DNA of 64,000 nucleotides from CAYNRE01 sp964399535 (GCA_964399535.1 CAYNRE010000032.1:248001-312000); one strand, 5' to 3'. Shown: positions 1 through 9,326, counted from the first letter of the stretch. Numbers and translations are program-made. The notes: generated by a model from the letters alone, not told the origin.

Positions 1-1296
1 CTCGGTGGTCGGCCGCGCCGGATCGACCAGTTGCGCCCAGCGGCTCTGGCCATCGGCCGGATTCGGGTCGGCAAGCTCTTGCTCGGCGAGCCCCACCGCT
101 TCGAGAATCGTGGCGACCAAGTCGGTGCCCGCCAGCGGAGCGGACGACTCACACGCCAGGGGCAGGCGCGAGGGCCACGAGACCAGCAGCGGAACGCGCA
201 GCCCCCCCTCGTACAACGAGCCTTTCCCGGATCGTAGTGGGGCATTGTTGGTCACCGCCGCGCCGCCCGGGCGCCCCAGGAAGCCGCCGTTGTCCGAAGT
301 AAAGATCACCAGCGTGCGGCGGCGCAGGCCCCGCTCCTCCAGCCTCGCCAGCACTCGGCCCACGTTCCGGTCCAGATTCTCCACCATGGCGGCGTAGGTG
401 GCATTCTGGTGGCGATGCCGCGGCGCGATGCGCTGCCGGCAATCGGCGATCGCGTCGGCAGGGGCTTCGAGCGGCGTGTGTACTCCGTAGTGCCAAAGGT
501 TGAGAAAGAAGGGGCGCTCGCCCGCCTCATCGATCAGCCGCAGCGCTTCGTCGGTCAGCCGGTCGGTCAGGTACTGCCCCTGCTGGCCCAAGCCCAGCCC
601 GGGCACGTAGCGAATTCCGTCTTGAAACCGCTCGGAGCCGCGAAACGGATGAAAGTACGTGGCCGGCGCCCCCCAGTGCGTTCCGCCAAGGTTCAGGTCG
701 AAGCCATGGGTTTCGGGGAAGCCGCCGGCATCGCCCAGGTGCCATTTACCCACGTGAAAGGCCAGGTAACCGGCGCGGCCCAGGCGCTCGGCCAGGGTCC
801 AGGCGGCGTGCGGCAAGTCGAAGGCGGTCTGCGGAGTTACCAGCGGCCGGTCGGCCTCGTAGTCGGCCTGCGTGGATCGCTGTACCGAGGCCTCGCGCCA
901 GACGGTCAAGTGCAGCCGGGCCGGATGAATTCCCGTAAGCAGCGCGGCCCGCGACGGAGTACACACCGGCGCCGCGGCATAGGCCTGGGTACAGCGAACT
1001 CCCTCGGCGGCCAGCCGATCGAGGTGAGGCGTGCGATGCACGTCGGCCCCGTAACAGCCCAGATCGCTCCAGCCCAGGTCGTCGGCCAAAATGAGCACCA
1101 CGTTGGGCGGCCCCGATTCCTCGGCGGCTCGCGCCACCAGCGGGCCGGTGGCGACCACCAACAACAACCCGATTGCCGCCACCAGGGCGCGGCCGAAGGA
1201 ACGGGCGCAGGCAACCGCGAGCGATGCGCGCGCCGAGGCCGCTGCCCAGCAACGCGGCGGCCGCAATCCACCAGGGCTGACCCACTCAAAACTCAT
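1..1296 (-). CDS. Sulfatase, secreted, C-terminus beyond window
   Basis: Arylsulfatase-type hydrolase expected to remove sulfate esters from polysaccharides or other substrates outside the cytoplasm. After a hydrophobic leader (about residues 38-56) comes the metal-binding start NVVLILADDLGWSD, then CTPSRAALLTG, in which Cys112 is the residue converted to formylglycine in type I sulfatases. Later HVGKWHLG and FTSDNGG, both usual sulfatase motifs, are readable. The frame is open for 432 codons without a stop and runs off base 1, so the C-terminus is missing. The start is ATG at 1296; the predicted leader makes it exported. The gene follows the acyltransferase at 1404-2666 on the same strand with a 107-bp gap. 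The specific substrate cannot be told from the sequence; planctomycetes carry many such paralogues. Confidence 0.93.
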   Translation of the reverse strand, partial: MSFEWVSPGGLRPPRCWAAASARASLAVACARSFGRALVAAIGLLLVVATGPLVARAAEESGPPNVVLILADDLGWSDLGCYGADVHRTPHLDRLAAEGVRCTQAYAAAPVCTPSRAALLTGIHPARLHLTVWREASVQRSTQADYEADRPLVTPQTAFDLPHAAWTLAERLGRAGYLAFHVGKWHLGDAGGFPETHGFDLNLGGTHWGAPATYFHPFRGSERFQDGIRYVPGLGLGQQGQYLTDRLTDEALRLIDEAGERPFFLNLWHYGVHTPLEAPADAIADCRQRIAPRHRHQNATYAAMVENLDRNVGRVLARLEERGLRRRTLVIFTSDNGGFLGRPGGAAVTNNAPLRSGKGSLYEGGLRVPLLVSWPSRLPLACESSAPLAGTDLVATILEAVGLAEQELADPNPADGQSRWAQLVDPARPTTE

Positions 1297-1403
1297 CGCG
1301 CGTTCTCCCCGGCAAGCCGATTTTCACTTTGCCCCCGGCAGTTCCCCCGCGTTCGACGCGCCCCCCGGGCCAGCCGCTGGGCGCCGCAAGGGGGAAAGGT
1401 CGC

Positions 1404-2666
1404 TTACGCCTGGTGCTCGGTTGCGAATTCTCGCAGGCTTTCTCGCAGTTCGCCACCCAACTCGCGGAGCCGGTCGAGGTGGCGCGCGCGTCGGCCCGGC
1501 AACAATCCCGTCAGCAACAGGTTGAGCCGGTAACCGAACCGATTGACCACCGTGCCGGCGACGGCTGTGACGATCAATACGCCGCAGGCCAACTTCCAAC
1601 TCGCCAACCACCAGGCCAACCCGGTTCCGCACACGAGGTACCAGAGCGGAAACCCAACCAGGCCCAGCAGAAATTGCACGGTGCCCTGGTAATACGGGTC
1701 GTGCACCAACCGCCGCGCGAGCCCCGTAAACAGCCGGTTGGGTACCCAGTGGGCCAGCCAACCCCAGAGCGTCAGGGGAGCGAACAGCACGATCCGCCAG
1801 CGATGCCCGAGCGGCAAATCCTCGCTGCCCGGGGGCAGGTCGAGCGACTCGCAGAGTTGCAGGTACCGCGCGATGCGGGCCCCGAAGCGGTCGGCCAGCT
1901 CGGGATACATCGGCGCCAATTGGCGCACCTGGCGAGCCACGGCCGACAGCCGAGCATAGTCGTTGTTCGGCGTCTGACTGAAGAGCCGGGTCACCTGTTC
2001 GACCAGCTGGGCATACTGAGCGCGAGGCGCCTCGACGACCAACTCGCGCATCCGCTGATCGAGCAGGTCGGCACAGGCCCGCACGCCCTCCTGCGGGTCG
2101 TCGGGATCGAGAAACGGGCGCACCCGTACCGGTTCGCCAAAGACCAAGGTGACCGAGGCCCCCACGGCGTGAAAGTCGGCGTAGTTGATGCCGACTGGCT
2201 GAATGGTCACTCTCAGGTCGCGGCCCGCCGCCTGCTCGGCGGCTAGCGCCATCCGCACGGCGCCGGTTTTGAACTTGTGCAGTTTCCGCTCGCCAACTTT
2301 GAACTCGGCCGGAAACTCGTAGGGGAAAACCACGATCGCGCCACCCTGAATCAGGACCTCGCTGGTTCGCTGAAAGGTTTTCTGGTTGGCGGCCGGGTCG
2401 GCCTCGCCAGGGCGATAAATCGGCAGCACCGGCAGCCAGGCCAAGACGCGGCCCAGGGGCCCGGTGAACAGGGTCGACTTGGCCGTGATCCAGCATTGCC
2501 GCCAGTACGAGCCGGCAACCAGCAGCGCATCGAGCAGACCGTTGAAGTGGTTGGCTACGATCACCACGGGGCCTCGCTCCCGAGGCGGCGCGCCCAGGCG
2601 CTCAATCGAACGAAAGTACTGGTGCAAGGCGGCCTGGCCGATCACGTACAGAATTCGGTATAGCAT
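1404..2666 (-). CDS. Glycerophosphate/lysophosphatidate acyltransferase (PlsC family)
   Basis: A 420-aa membrane acyltransferase, likely acting in phospholipid synthesis. The acceptor motif near the N-terminus is NHFNGLLD (His40, Asp46): the His and Asp are separated by five residues as in yeast Sct1/Gpt2-type enzymes, not four as in bacterial PlsC. Further along are LPIYRPGEAD and a VFPYEFPAEF block where the common FPEG motif would lie. Two or three hydrophobic segments sit at about 300-385. The ATG at 2666 is preferred over the in-frame ATG at 2696 because GGGAG lies seven bases before it. A weak promoter-like pair is found upstream at 2714-2742. The family is clear; the true substrate (glycerol-3-phosphate or lysophosphatidate) is not. 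Confidence 0.85.
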   Translation of the reverse strand: MLYRILYVIGQAALHQYFRSIERLGAPPRERGPVVIVANHFNGLLDALLVAGSYWRQCWITAKSTLFTGPLGRVLAWLPVLPIYRPGEADPAANQKTFQRTSEVLIQGGAIVVFPYEFPAEFKVGERKLHKFKTGAVRMALAAEQAAGRDLRVTIQPVGINYADFHAVGASVTLVFGEPVRVRPFLDPDDPQEGVRACADLLDQRMRELVVEAPRAQYAQLVEQVTRLFSQTPNNDYARLSAVARQVRQLAPMYPELADRFGARIARYLQLCESLDLPPGSEDLPLGHRWRIVLFAPLTLWGWLAHWVPNRLFTGLARRLVHDPYYQGTVQFLLGLVGFPLWYLVCGTGLAWWLASWKLACGVLIVTAVAGTVVNRFGYRLNLLLTGLLPGRRARHLDRLRELGGELRESLREFATEHQA

Positions 2667-2713
2667 CGAGCGCTCCCAGTGCCACCCGCTGGCCATCGGC
2701 CCAGGGGCAGGGC

Positions 2714-2742
2714 ATCATAGCGGCCGCCGGGGGCCCGTTGAA
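2714..2742 (-). promoter_or_regulatory. Possible promoter of the acyltransferase gene
   Basis: On the minus strand TTCAAC and TATGAT are separated by 17 bp, about 50 bp before the chosen start. The -10 box is good and the -35 box is poor, so this is tentative. Confidence 0.3.
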
Positions 2743-2832
2743 CGCCGTCCGCTGGCCCGCTAGGCTCAGCGCTCTGGGGGGCCCTGGGAGGTGTCGTTCC
2801 AGCCCGGCCACGCCTGGCGAGTTGACACAGAG

Positions 2833-3876
2833 GTGAACCGCGTGCGACGTATCGTGCTATGCATGGCCGCGGTTGCAATGGTCACCGGCCGGGCGGCAAG
2901 CGCTTCGGCCGAAGAACCGGTGCCCCGCTGGACTCGCGTTGCCGAACGAACGGAGTGGACGCCGCGCGATTCCTGTGGCGAAGCAGTCTTTCGCGACCGG
3001 CTTTGGCTGCTGGGCGGTTGGCTGGATTCGTACAGCGAGCCGCCCCGCGACGTATGGAGCTCGGCCGATGGCCGTCACTGGCAGCGCGCCGTCGAGCGGG
3101 CCCCCTGGCGGCATTCCGACCTGCCCACCACGGTGGTGTTCGACGACCAGTTGTGGATTTTCGGCGGCTGGCACAATGGCCGCTTGAGCGACGCTTCGGC
3201 CAGCCGCGAGGTGTGGTCGACTCGCGACGGCCAATCGTGGCAATGCCAGACCGATCAGGCCCCCTGGGATGCTCGGCTCGGTGCCGCTGGCGTGGTCTTT
3301 CAGAACCAGATTTGGCTGCTCGGCGGCGTCCGACGCTACTACGATGGCGGCCCAGCCGACCTGCTGAGCGACGTTTGGAAATCGTCCGACGGGCGCCACT
3401 GGCAACGGGTAACACCCCAAGCCCCCTGGGCGCCGCGAGCCTACCACGCGGCCGTCGTTCACCAGGGTAAGCTCTATGTCTTGGGGGGCGGAAACTACCA
3501 GCCCGAGTACCAGGCCCACGGCGACGTTTGGAGCACCGCCGACGGCGAACACTGGACGCGGCTGACCCCCCAGGCACCCTGGCCGCCGCGCATTTGGTTT
3601 TCCGGCGTGGCCTTTCGCGATCGCTTGTGGGTCTTGGGCGGGTGGTCGAATCACCCGTTTGCCAACCACAACGATGTCTGGCACTCGGCCGACGGCGCTC
3701 ACTGGCAGCGGCTGGAAACTGAAACCTGCTGGACGCCGCGCCACGAACACTCGGCGTTCGTCTTTCAAGACGCCCTCTGGGTAACCGCCGGTCACGCGGC
3801 CCCGCTGGCCAACGATGTTTGGCGACTGGATTTGCCGCCCGATTGGCCCGACAATGGCCCCGCCGCGGCTCCGTAG
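2833..3876 (+). CDS. Secreted kelch-repeat beta-propeller protein
   Basis: A 347-aa exported protein with no enzymatic motif. After a signal peptide (cleavage probably after ASASA, about residue 24) there are five to six kelch-like blades of about 50 residues, each with the pattern LWxLGGW, then DVWSSADGRHWQR, then PWxPR. This is the kelch/galactose-oxidase type propeller often found in planctomycete secreted proteins. GTG at 2833 is chosen because it directly precedes a basic plus hydrophobic signal sequence; an upstream in-frame start at 2791 would add a non-signal-like leader. It is followed 54 bp later by the CocE-type hydrolase on the same strand. Its ligand or partner is unknown. Confidence 0.85.
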   Translation: MNRVRRIVLCMAAVAMVTGRAASASAEEPVPRWTRVAERTEWTPRDSCGEAVFRDRLWLLGGWLDSYSEPPRDVWSSADGRHWQRAVERAPWRHSDLPTTVVFDDQLWIFGGWHNGRLSDASASREVWSTRDGQSWQCQTDQAPWDARLGAAGVVFQNQIWLLGGVRRYYDGGPADLLSDVWKSSDGRHWQRVTPQAPWAPRAYHAAVVHQGKLYVLGGGNYQPEYQAHGDVWSTADGEHWTRLTPQAPWPPRIWFSGVAFRDRLWVLGGWSNHPFANHNDVWHSADGAHWQRLETETCWTPRHEHSAFVFQDALWVTAGHAAPLANDVWRLDLPPDWPDNGPAAAP

Positions 3877-3930
3877 GCCTTTCGGCCGTTTGGCCGTTGG
3901 CCGTTCTCCGTTTTCCGAGAAAGCCCGCCC

Positions 3931-5658
3931 ATGCCCTCCAACCGAACCCACTCGACCGAAACCGGCCGGCCGGCGCAGGCCGTTCTGGCTTTTTTCCGGA
4001 AGAATCGCCGCGGGCAGCGTGCAGGGCACCGACCCGAATATCGGCTGGTGGTTCTCGCGTTATTGATCGCGGCGCTTCTGGGAACCGCCAGCACGGGTTG
4101 GGCGGCCGAGGGCCAACCCGAGGCGGAGAGCGTCCTGGTGCCCATGCGCGACGGGGTGCTCTTGGCCACCGACGTGTATCGGCCCGACGAGCCCGGCAGC
4201 TACCCGGTTGTGCTCAGCCGCACTCCCTACAACAAAGAGGGCTTGGCCGGCATGGGGCGCGACGGAGCCCGCCGCGGCTACGTGGTGGTAACGCAAGACA
4301 CCCGGGGGCGGTTCGCCTCGCAGGGGGAAAACCTGCCCTTTAACCTCGAGGGACCCGACGGCCAAGACACGCTGGCTTGGATCACCAGCCAGCCCTGGTG
4401 CAACGGCAAGGTGGGCACGGTCGGCGGCTCGGCGGGGGCCATCGTGCAGTACCCCCTGGCACCCGGGGCGGGCGACCCGCTGGTCGCCCAGTACCTGGTG
4501 GTGGGTGGCGCCAATCTGTACGAAATTGTTTACCTGGGAGGCATCTTTCGCCGCGCCCTGATCGAAGACTGGCTCAAAGTCACCAAATTCGCCCCCGAGG
4601 CCTTGCAGCGGTGGGCCGGGCATCCGCGTTATGACCAGTACTGGGCCGAGCGCGATACCACGCTTCGGTTGCCCGAGATCGACGTCGCCGCGGTGCACGT
4701 CGGCGGCTATTGGGACATTTTCGCCCAGGCCACGGTGCAGGGATTCCAGGGATATCAGAACCACGGCGGGACACGTGCCCGGGGGCAGCAAAAGCTGCTT
4801 TTAGGCCCCTGGACCCACGGAGTGCTGCAGACCAAGGCCGGCCAACTGGAATTCCGCCGCGCCAACGCGCCGCCTGGCCAGTTGCACGACTCGTGGTCCT
4901 GGTTCGATCACTACTTGCGCGGGCGCGACAACGGTATCGAACGCTTGCCGGCCGTAACCTATTACCAAATGGGCGACGTTTTCGACGACTCGGCCCCGGG
5001 CAACCAGTGGCGAACCGCCGACACCTGGCCCCCAGCCGGATTTGAACCCAAGCCGTTTTACCTGTTGGCCGACCAGCGGCTATCCTCGACCGGCGGCGAC
5101 GCGGCCGGCCAGGTGGACTGGACCTACGACCCGGCCGACCCAGCTCCCACCGTTGGCGGAATGCAACTGACGCTACCGGCGGGGCCCATGGATCAACAGG
5201 CCGTCGAATCGCGGGGCGACGTGGTGCTGTTTACCAGCCCCGCCTTGAGCGAACCGCTCGAAGTTACCGGCCAGGTGGCGGCCCGGCTCTGGGTTTCCTC
5301 CGACGCCACCGACACCGACTTTTTCGTCCGCCTGTGCGATGTCTACCCCGACGGACGATCGTTCAACCTTTGCGAGGGAATGCTGCGGGCCCGTTTTCGA
5401 GAGGGCTTCGACCGCGAGGTAGCGCTTGTGCCGGGCGAAGCGGCGCTCTTGGAATTCGAGCTCGGACCGACCAGCATCGTGCTGGCCCCGGGCCACCGGC
5501 TGCGGGTGCAGATAACCTCGAGCTGCGCGCCGGGGTTTGCGGTTAGCGGCAATCGGGGACCCGGTGAGCCGGCCGACGCCCCGCCGCGCCCTGCTCGAAA
5601 TGCCATTCACTGGGGCTCGATGACCCCTTCCTGCGTTCTGCTGCCGGTTCGCCCTTAG
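3931..5658 (+). CDS. CocE/NonD family serine hydrolase (X-Pro dipeptidyl-peptidase-like)
   Basis: A 575-aa alpha/beta hydrolase of the S15/CocE family, which cleave esters, amides or X-Pro peptides. The nucleophile elbow is VGGSAGA with Ser167. The other triad candidates are Asp in VHVGGYWDIF and His in LGPWTHG, both in the usual CocE order. The early segment VPMRDGVLLATDVYRP and the C-terminal jelly-roll with LWVSSDATDTDFFVRLCDV are also typical of the family. A basic N-terminus and a hydrophobic stretch at about 42-60 suggest export or membrane anchoring. The gene ends 41 bp from the convergent epimerase gene, with an inverted repeat between them. Natural substrate unknown. Confidence 0.9.
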   Translation: MPSNRTHSTETGRPAQAVLAFFRKNRRGQRAGHRPEYRLVVLALLIAALLGTASTGWAAEGQPEAESVLVPMRDGVLLATDVYRPDEPGSYPVVLSRTPYNKEGLAGMGRDGARRGYVVVTQDTRGRFASQGENLPFNLEGPDGQDTLAWITSQPWCNGKVGTVGGSAGAIVQYPLAPGAGDPLVAQYLVVGGANLYEIVYLGGIFRRALIEDWLKVTKFAPEALQRWAGHPRYDQYWAERDTTLRLPEIDVAAVHVGGYWDIFAQATVQGFQGYQNHGGTRARGQQKLLLGPWTHGVLQTKAGQLEFRRANAPPGQLHDSWSWFDHYLRGRDNGIERLPAVTYYQMGDVFDDSAPGNQWRTADTWPPAGFEPKPFYLLADQRLSSTGGDAAGQVDWTYDPADPAPTVGGMQLTLPAGPMDQQAVESRGDVVLFTSPALSEPLEVTGQVAARLWVSSDATDTDFFVRLCDVYPDGRSFNLCEGMLRARFREGFDREVALVPGEAALLEFELGPTSIVLAPGHRLRVQITSSCAPGFAVSGNRGPGEPADAPPRPARNAIHWGSMTPSCVLLPVRP

Positions 5659-5669
5659 TGGTTGGCCCG

Positions 5670-5697
5670 GGGAGGGGCGCTCGGCCGGGGCCCTCCC
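5670..5697. terminator. Inverted repeat between convergent genes
   Basis: GGGAGGG and CCCTCCC form a GC-rich hairpin exactly between the convergent ends of the CocE-type and epimerase genes. There is no U-tract, so it is a possible bidirectional stop rather than a classical intrinsic terminator. Confidence 0.4.
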
Positions 5698-5699
5698 GA

Positions 5700-6737
5700 T
5701 CAGAGCCAGCCCTCGGAGCGGTACCAGCGGGCGGTTTCCTGCAGCCCCTCTTCAAGCGACACGGAGGGGCGAAACTGGATTTCGGCAGCGGCTCGACTCG
5801 GGTCGCACGTCCAGCTTCCGGCTTGCGATTCGCGGGCTTTGTCCAAGTTGATAATCATCGGCCGGCCTCGCAGGCGGCCGACCGCTTCGCCCAAAAGGCC
5901 CAGCGCCCAGGTGGTGATTTGGGGTGCCCGCCATACGCGGAGCGATGGCCGATCGAGCGCGGCGGAAATGAGCCGCCCGAGTTCCACGTACGTGGGTTGC
6001 TCGCCGTGGGCCACGAAATAGGTGCCCTGCGCCGCCTGTTGGCCGTTGGATTGGGGGTCGACCACGCCCTCCGTGCAAACGATCCGCTGGCCGTGCTGGG
6101 CGGCGCTGACGATCGACCGAACCAGGTCGCGGGCATGCACCAGCGAGTAGCGGTGATTGGCCAGAGTAGGCACCGGGTGAATGCCCAGTTTGGCGATCGG
6201 CTGGAACATCTGAAAAAGCTCGCGGTCGCCCGCTCCGTACACAATGGGTGGGCGAACGATTGTTAGGGGCAACCGCTGGGCGAATTTCCGCGCAACTTGT
6301 TCGCTGGCCAGCTTGCTGCGGCCATAGCTGGAAACCGGGACCGGCGGATCGGTTTCGGTTCGAGCCCGGCCGTTCGGTGCGGGACCGGCCGCGGCCAGCG
6401 ACGAGACCACCACCACCACCGGAGGCGTGCCGAGCCGCGCGCAGGCTTCCAGCAGATGGCGGGTACCGCCCACGTTGACCCGCTCGTACTCGGCCGAGCG
6501 AAAGGCCTTGATCAGACCCGCCAGGTGAAAAACCACGTCCATCGGCCCGGGCCATTGGCCAGGCGCAAGGGGCCGGGTCAGGTCGCCTTCCCAGAGATTC
6601 ACACCCAGCGGCGCCAGAGGGCCGGCCCGCCCTGGATCGCGAACCAGGCAGGTCACCTCCCAGCCCTCTTGGCGCAGCAAACGAACCAAGTGAGGACCGA
6701 TAAACCCGGTAGCTCCTGTCACGAAGGCCTTGGGCAT
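5700..6737 (-). CDS. NAD-dependent epimerase/dehydratase (extended SDR)
   Basis: A 345-aa Rossmann-fold protein of the extended short-chain dehydrogenase family. The dinucleotide-binding motif GATGFIG occupies residues 8-14. The catalytic pair is Tyr138 and Lys142 in SYGRSK, preceded by VVVVSSLAA, and IVRPPIVYG follows. These enzymes act on nucleotide sugars, flavonoids or steroid-like substrates; the substrate here is not shown. The protein has no signal peptide and should be cytoplasmic. It is divergent from the GNAT-like gene at 6932, whose promoter lies in the shared 194-bp gap. The start is ATG at 6737, immediately before the beta-strand leading into the nucleotide-binding loop, which is the usual position. 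Confidence 0.9.
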   Translation of the reverse strand: MPKAFVTGATGFIGPHLVRLLRQEGWEVTCLVRDPGRAGPLAPLGVNLWEGDLTRPLAPGQWPGPMDVVFHLAGLIKAFRSAEYERVNVGGTRHLLEACARLGTPPVVVVVSSLAAAGPAPNGRARTETDPPVPVSSYGRSKLASEQVARKFAQRLPLTIVRPPIVYGAGDRELFQMFQPIAKLGIHPVPTLANHRYSLVHARDLVRSIVSAAQHGQRIVCTEGVVDPQSNGQQAAQGTYFVAHGEQPTYVELGRLISAALDRPSLRVWRAPQITTWALGLLGEAVGRLRGRPMIINLDKARESQAGSWTCDPSRAAAEIQFRPSVSLEEGLQETARWYRSEGWL

Positions 6738-6858
6738 AGCACTTGCGAGGGTCTACCGGTGGGATTAAGCCAGGGCGTTTCGACCAGGCGGGTCGCAACG
6801 GGCCTGGTCGGAAACGATCGTGGGGCGCCGAACCCGCCTGCCCGGGAATGTGCAGGGA

Positions 6859-6888
6859 TTGACCGTGCTTCCCGGCGCCCCCTAGTAT
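6859..6888 (+). promoter_or_regulatory. Sigma70-like promoter for the GNAT-like gene
   Basis: TTGACC and TAGTAT are separated by 18 bp. A start of transcription near 6895 would give a leader of about 37 nt before the ATG at 6932. Confidence 0.5.
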
Positions 6889-6931
6889 AAGCAAGCTTGG
6901 CGCAGTCAACAGCAGCCCCGCGGAAGGCCTG

Positions 6932-8083
6932 ATGTCCGAGGTTGTGGTCAAACCGGTACGCACCTGGGGGGATCAGCGGCGCTTCATCCACCTCCCTTGG
7001 CAGCTTTATCGCGACAACCCGAATTGGGTGCCGCCGCTGGTCGGCAATCTGAAGCAACTGCTGGGCTATAAGCGGCATCCGTTTCATCAGGTGGCCCAGG
7101 TTCAAACCTTTCTGGCCTGGCGCGACGGCGAAGTGGTGGGGCGCATCGCCGCGATACTCAACGAATCGTACCTGCGCCAGTATGGCGAGCGGCGCGGGTT
7201 CTTCGGCTTCTTCGAATCAATCAACGACCCGCTGGTGGCCACGGCCCTGTTCGACGCCGTTAAGCAATGGTTCGCCGCCCGCGACGTGCGCAGCCTGCGC
7301 GGCCCGACCAATCCCAGCATGAACTACGAGTGCGGACTGCTGGTCGACGGGTTCGATTCCCCGCCCACCTTCATGATGACCTACAACCCGCCCTGGTACG
7401 GTGAGCTGATCGAGCAGTGCGGGTTTCGCAAGGGGCGCGACCTGCACGCCTATATTGGCCGCGAAGAACAGCTTCCGCAGATTGAAGAGCGGCTGGGCCC
7501 CATTGCCGACATGGCGGCCGAGCGCTGCGACGTAACCATCCGGCACATGAACCCCAAGCGGTTCCAGGCCGACGTCGAGAAGTTCATGGAAATGTACAAC
7601 CAGGCGATGGTGCAGACCTGGAGCTTCGTGCCCTTTGCGCCGCCTGAGATTACCGCGCTGGCCAAGGACCTGAAGCACCTGCTCGTGCCCGAACTGGCCG
7701 TGGTGGCCGAAAACGCCCAAGGGGAAACCGTGGGGGCCATTCTCGGCCTGCTGGACTACAACCCCCGCATCAAGCAAATCAACGGCCGGCTCTTCCCCTT
7801 CGGCTTTATTACCCTGCTGCGCAATCCGCGCGGCATTCGCCGCATGCGGGTGCTGTCGATCAATGTGCTGCCCGAGTACCAGCGATGGGGCCTGGGGCTG
7901 GTGCTCATGCGAGGCCTGGTACCCAAAGCCCGCGAGCTGGGAATCCGCGAGGCGGAGTTTTCCTGGATTCTGGAAGACAACCACCTGGCCCAGATGGGCC
8001 TGCGCAAGGGGGGCGCCACGATCTACAAGACCTATCGCATTTACGATTACGACCCGCCCGACCCGGCGGCCGTCGAGGCGTAG
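6932..8083 (+). CDS. GNAT-fold N-acetyltransferase-like protein
   Basis: A 383-aa cytoplasmic protein. The N-terminal half (IHLPWQLYRDNPNWVPPL at about 18-35, then SLRGPTNPSMNYECGLLVDG) is typical of a conserved bacterial family usually annotated as N-acetyltransferase or hypothetical. The C-terminal half contains a GNAT-like acetyl-CoA core, with VLSINVLPEYQRWGLGLVLM matching the beta4/motif A segment (V-x-P-x-x-Q-x-x-G-x-G) and ending with a final beta-strand. Start ATG at 6932 follows a purine-rich GGAAGG. The acceptor substrate is unknown. The stop codon lies in the first copy of a short tandem duplication. A convergent lptB gene follows. Confidence 0.75.
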   Translation: MSEVVVKPVRTWGDQRRFIHLPWQLYRDNPNWVPPLVGNLKQLLGYKRHPFHQVAQVQTFLAWRDGEVVGRIAAILNESYLRQYGERRGFFGFFESINDPLVATALFDAVKQWFAARDVRSLRGPTNPSMNYECGLLVDGFDSPPTFMMTYNPPWYGELIEQCGFRKGRDLHAYIGREEQLPQIEERLGPIADMAAERCDVTIRHMNPKRFQADVEKFMEMYNQAMVQTWSFVPFAPPEITALAKDLKHLLVPELAVVAENAQGETVGAILGLLDYNPRIKQINGRLFPFGFITLLRNPRGIRRMRVLSINVLPEYQRWGLGLVLMRGLVPKARELGIREAEFSWILEDNHLAQMGLRKGGATIYKTYRIYDYDPPDPAAVEA

Positions 8084-8120
8084 CCCTCAGCCAGGCAGCG
8101 TAGCCCTCAGCCAGGCAGCA
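8081..8120. repeat. Two-copy 20-bp tandem duplication at a stop codon
   Basis: TAGCCCTCAGCCAGGCAGCG is followed directly by a copy that differs only in its last base. The first copy contains the TAG stop of the GNAT-like gene, so the duplication lies just outside the coding frame. Confidence 0.85.
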
Positions 8121-8136
8121 CCGGGGCCAGCGTCGG

Positions 8137-8189
8137 GGTCCGGCCAGGGGGCGATGGCCCCCGGGCTCGCCGGCCGCAGGCCCCGGACC
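8137..8189. terminator. Nested inverted repeat between convergent genes
   Basis: GGTCCGG (8137-8143) pairs with CCGGACC (8183-8189), enclosing GGGGGC-GATG-GCCCCC (8147-8162). It lies between the convergent GNAT-like and lptB genes and reaches the lptB stop codon. There is no U-tract. Confidence 0.4.
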
Positions 8190-9133
8190 TAGCGCCCCAC
8201 CGAATTGCCCCGATCGCTGAACCGATTCAACTCGGCCGAAGCCTGTTCGGCCAGATCGGCCCGGGCCATATGCGGGCCGACGAGCCCCAGGTCCATGCCC
8301 TCGCCAAAGTAGTACTTGCGGGCCTCGGGATTGCGGAGCACCTCTTGCGGCGAGCCGTGACAGAGGACGCGTCCGTCGCGAATTACGTAGCTGCGATCGG
8401 TAATCTGCAGCGTCTCGCGCACCTGGTGGTCGGTGATCAGGATCGAGATGCCCCGGCCGCGCAGGTCGCGAATGATTTCCTGAATGCTGGCGATCGTTAC
8501 CGGGTCGATGCCCGTAAACGGCTCGTCGAGCAAGATCAACCGCGGACTAGAGACCAGGCAGCGGGCGATTTCCAGGCGCCGCCGTTCGCCCCCCGAGAGC
8601 GACATGGCCAGCGACTTGCGCACCTTGCCGATGTTGAATTGGTCGATCAGCTCGTCGCAACGGCGGCGGCGGCTGGGGCGGTCCATGCCCAGCATCTCCA
8701 TCATGCCCAGCAGGTTTTTCTCGACCGTCAATTTGCGGAACACGCTCGATTCCTGGGCCAGGTAACCCATGCCCCCTTCCCGGGCGCGGCGAAACATGGG
8801 CCACCGCGTAACGTCGAGCCCACCCAGCATGACCCGGCCGGCGTTGGGTTCGATCATGCCGCAGGTCATGCGGAAACTGGTGGTCTTGCCTGCGCCGTTA
8901 GGGCCCAGAAGGCCCACGATTTCCCCGACGTCGACCCGAAAATCGACCCCGTCGACCACCCGCCGGCGGCCGTAGTTCTTCACCAGCCCCGTCACTTCCA
9001 GCAGCGCGTCGCCCGGGGCAAGCGCGGCGGGCTGAATCGCGGACGCCGGCCGGGACTGGGCGGTCGGGTAAGCGCTGGCCGCTTCGCTGGGGGCCGCCGG
9101 CTGCTTGGCGCGGCGGAGCCATGAGAACTTCAT
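8189..9133 (-). CDS. lptB: LPS export ABC transporter ATP-binding protein LptB
   Basis: The cytoplasmic ATPase that powers LPS extraction and transport by LptB2FGC. The family core is complete: Walker A GPNGAGKTT (77-85), signature LSGGERRR (179-186), Walker B ending LLDEP (201-205) and the switch His in ITDHQVRETL, typical of LptB. It differs from usual LptB (about 240 aa) by an Ala/Pro-rich N-terminal extension of about 42 residues. The start is supported by AGGAGG a few bases before the ATG at 9133. It is the last gene of a likely ROK-lepA-lptB transcription unit. An LptD-like gene is present at 46050-49094, which supports an LPS-type envelope. Confidence 0.92.
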   Translation of the reverse strand: MKFSWLRRAKQPAAPSEAASAYPTAQSRPASAIQPAALAPGDALLEVTGLVKNYGRRRVVDGVDFRVDVGEIVGLLGPNGAGKTTSFRMTCGMIEPNAGRVMLGGLDVTRWPMFRRAREGGMGYLAQESSVFRKLTVEKNLLGMMEMLGMDRPSRRRRCDELIDQFNIGKVRKSLAMSLSGGERRRLEIARCLVSSPRLILLDEPFTGIDPVTIASIQEIIRDLRGRGISILITDHQVRETLQITDRSYVIRDGRVLCHGSPQEVLRNPEARKYYFGEGMDLGLVGPHMARADLAEQASAELNRFSDRGNSVGR

Positions 9134-9326
9134 GCGGATCCTCCTGATCCGAACTTCGCCCGGGCTGGCCCACCCGCGGTCTCGCGCGGAGGCTGCCCCG
9201 GTTCCTGGCGGCCGAATGTAGTCGAAACTGCCGGGGCTGCGGAGACGACTTCCGCGGCCTTCCAGGCAGACCTGGCAAACTAGGCGCTCTGGTCGCCGCG
9301 GATACCCCCGGGTCTTCGGTTCCCAA

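Noticed and set aside
1..1296. Apparent fragmentation of the sulfatase into several short frames
   Set aside because: The true frame is uninterrupted from ATG 1296 to base 1; short frames seen there are in other registers.
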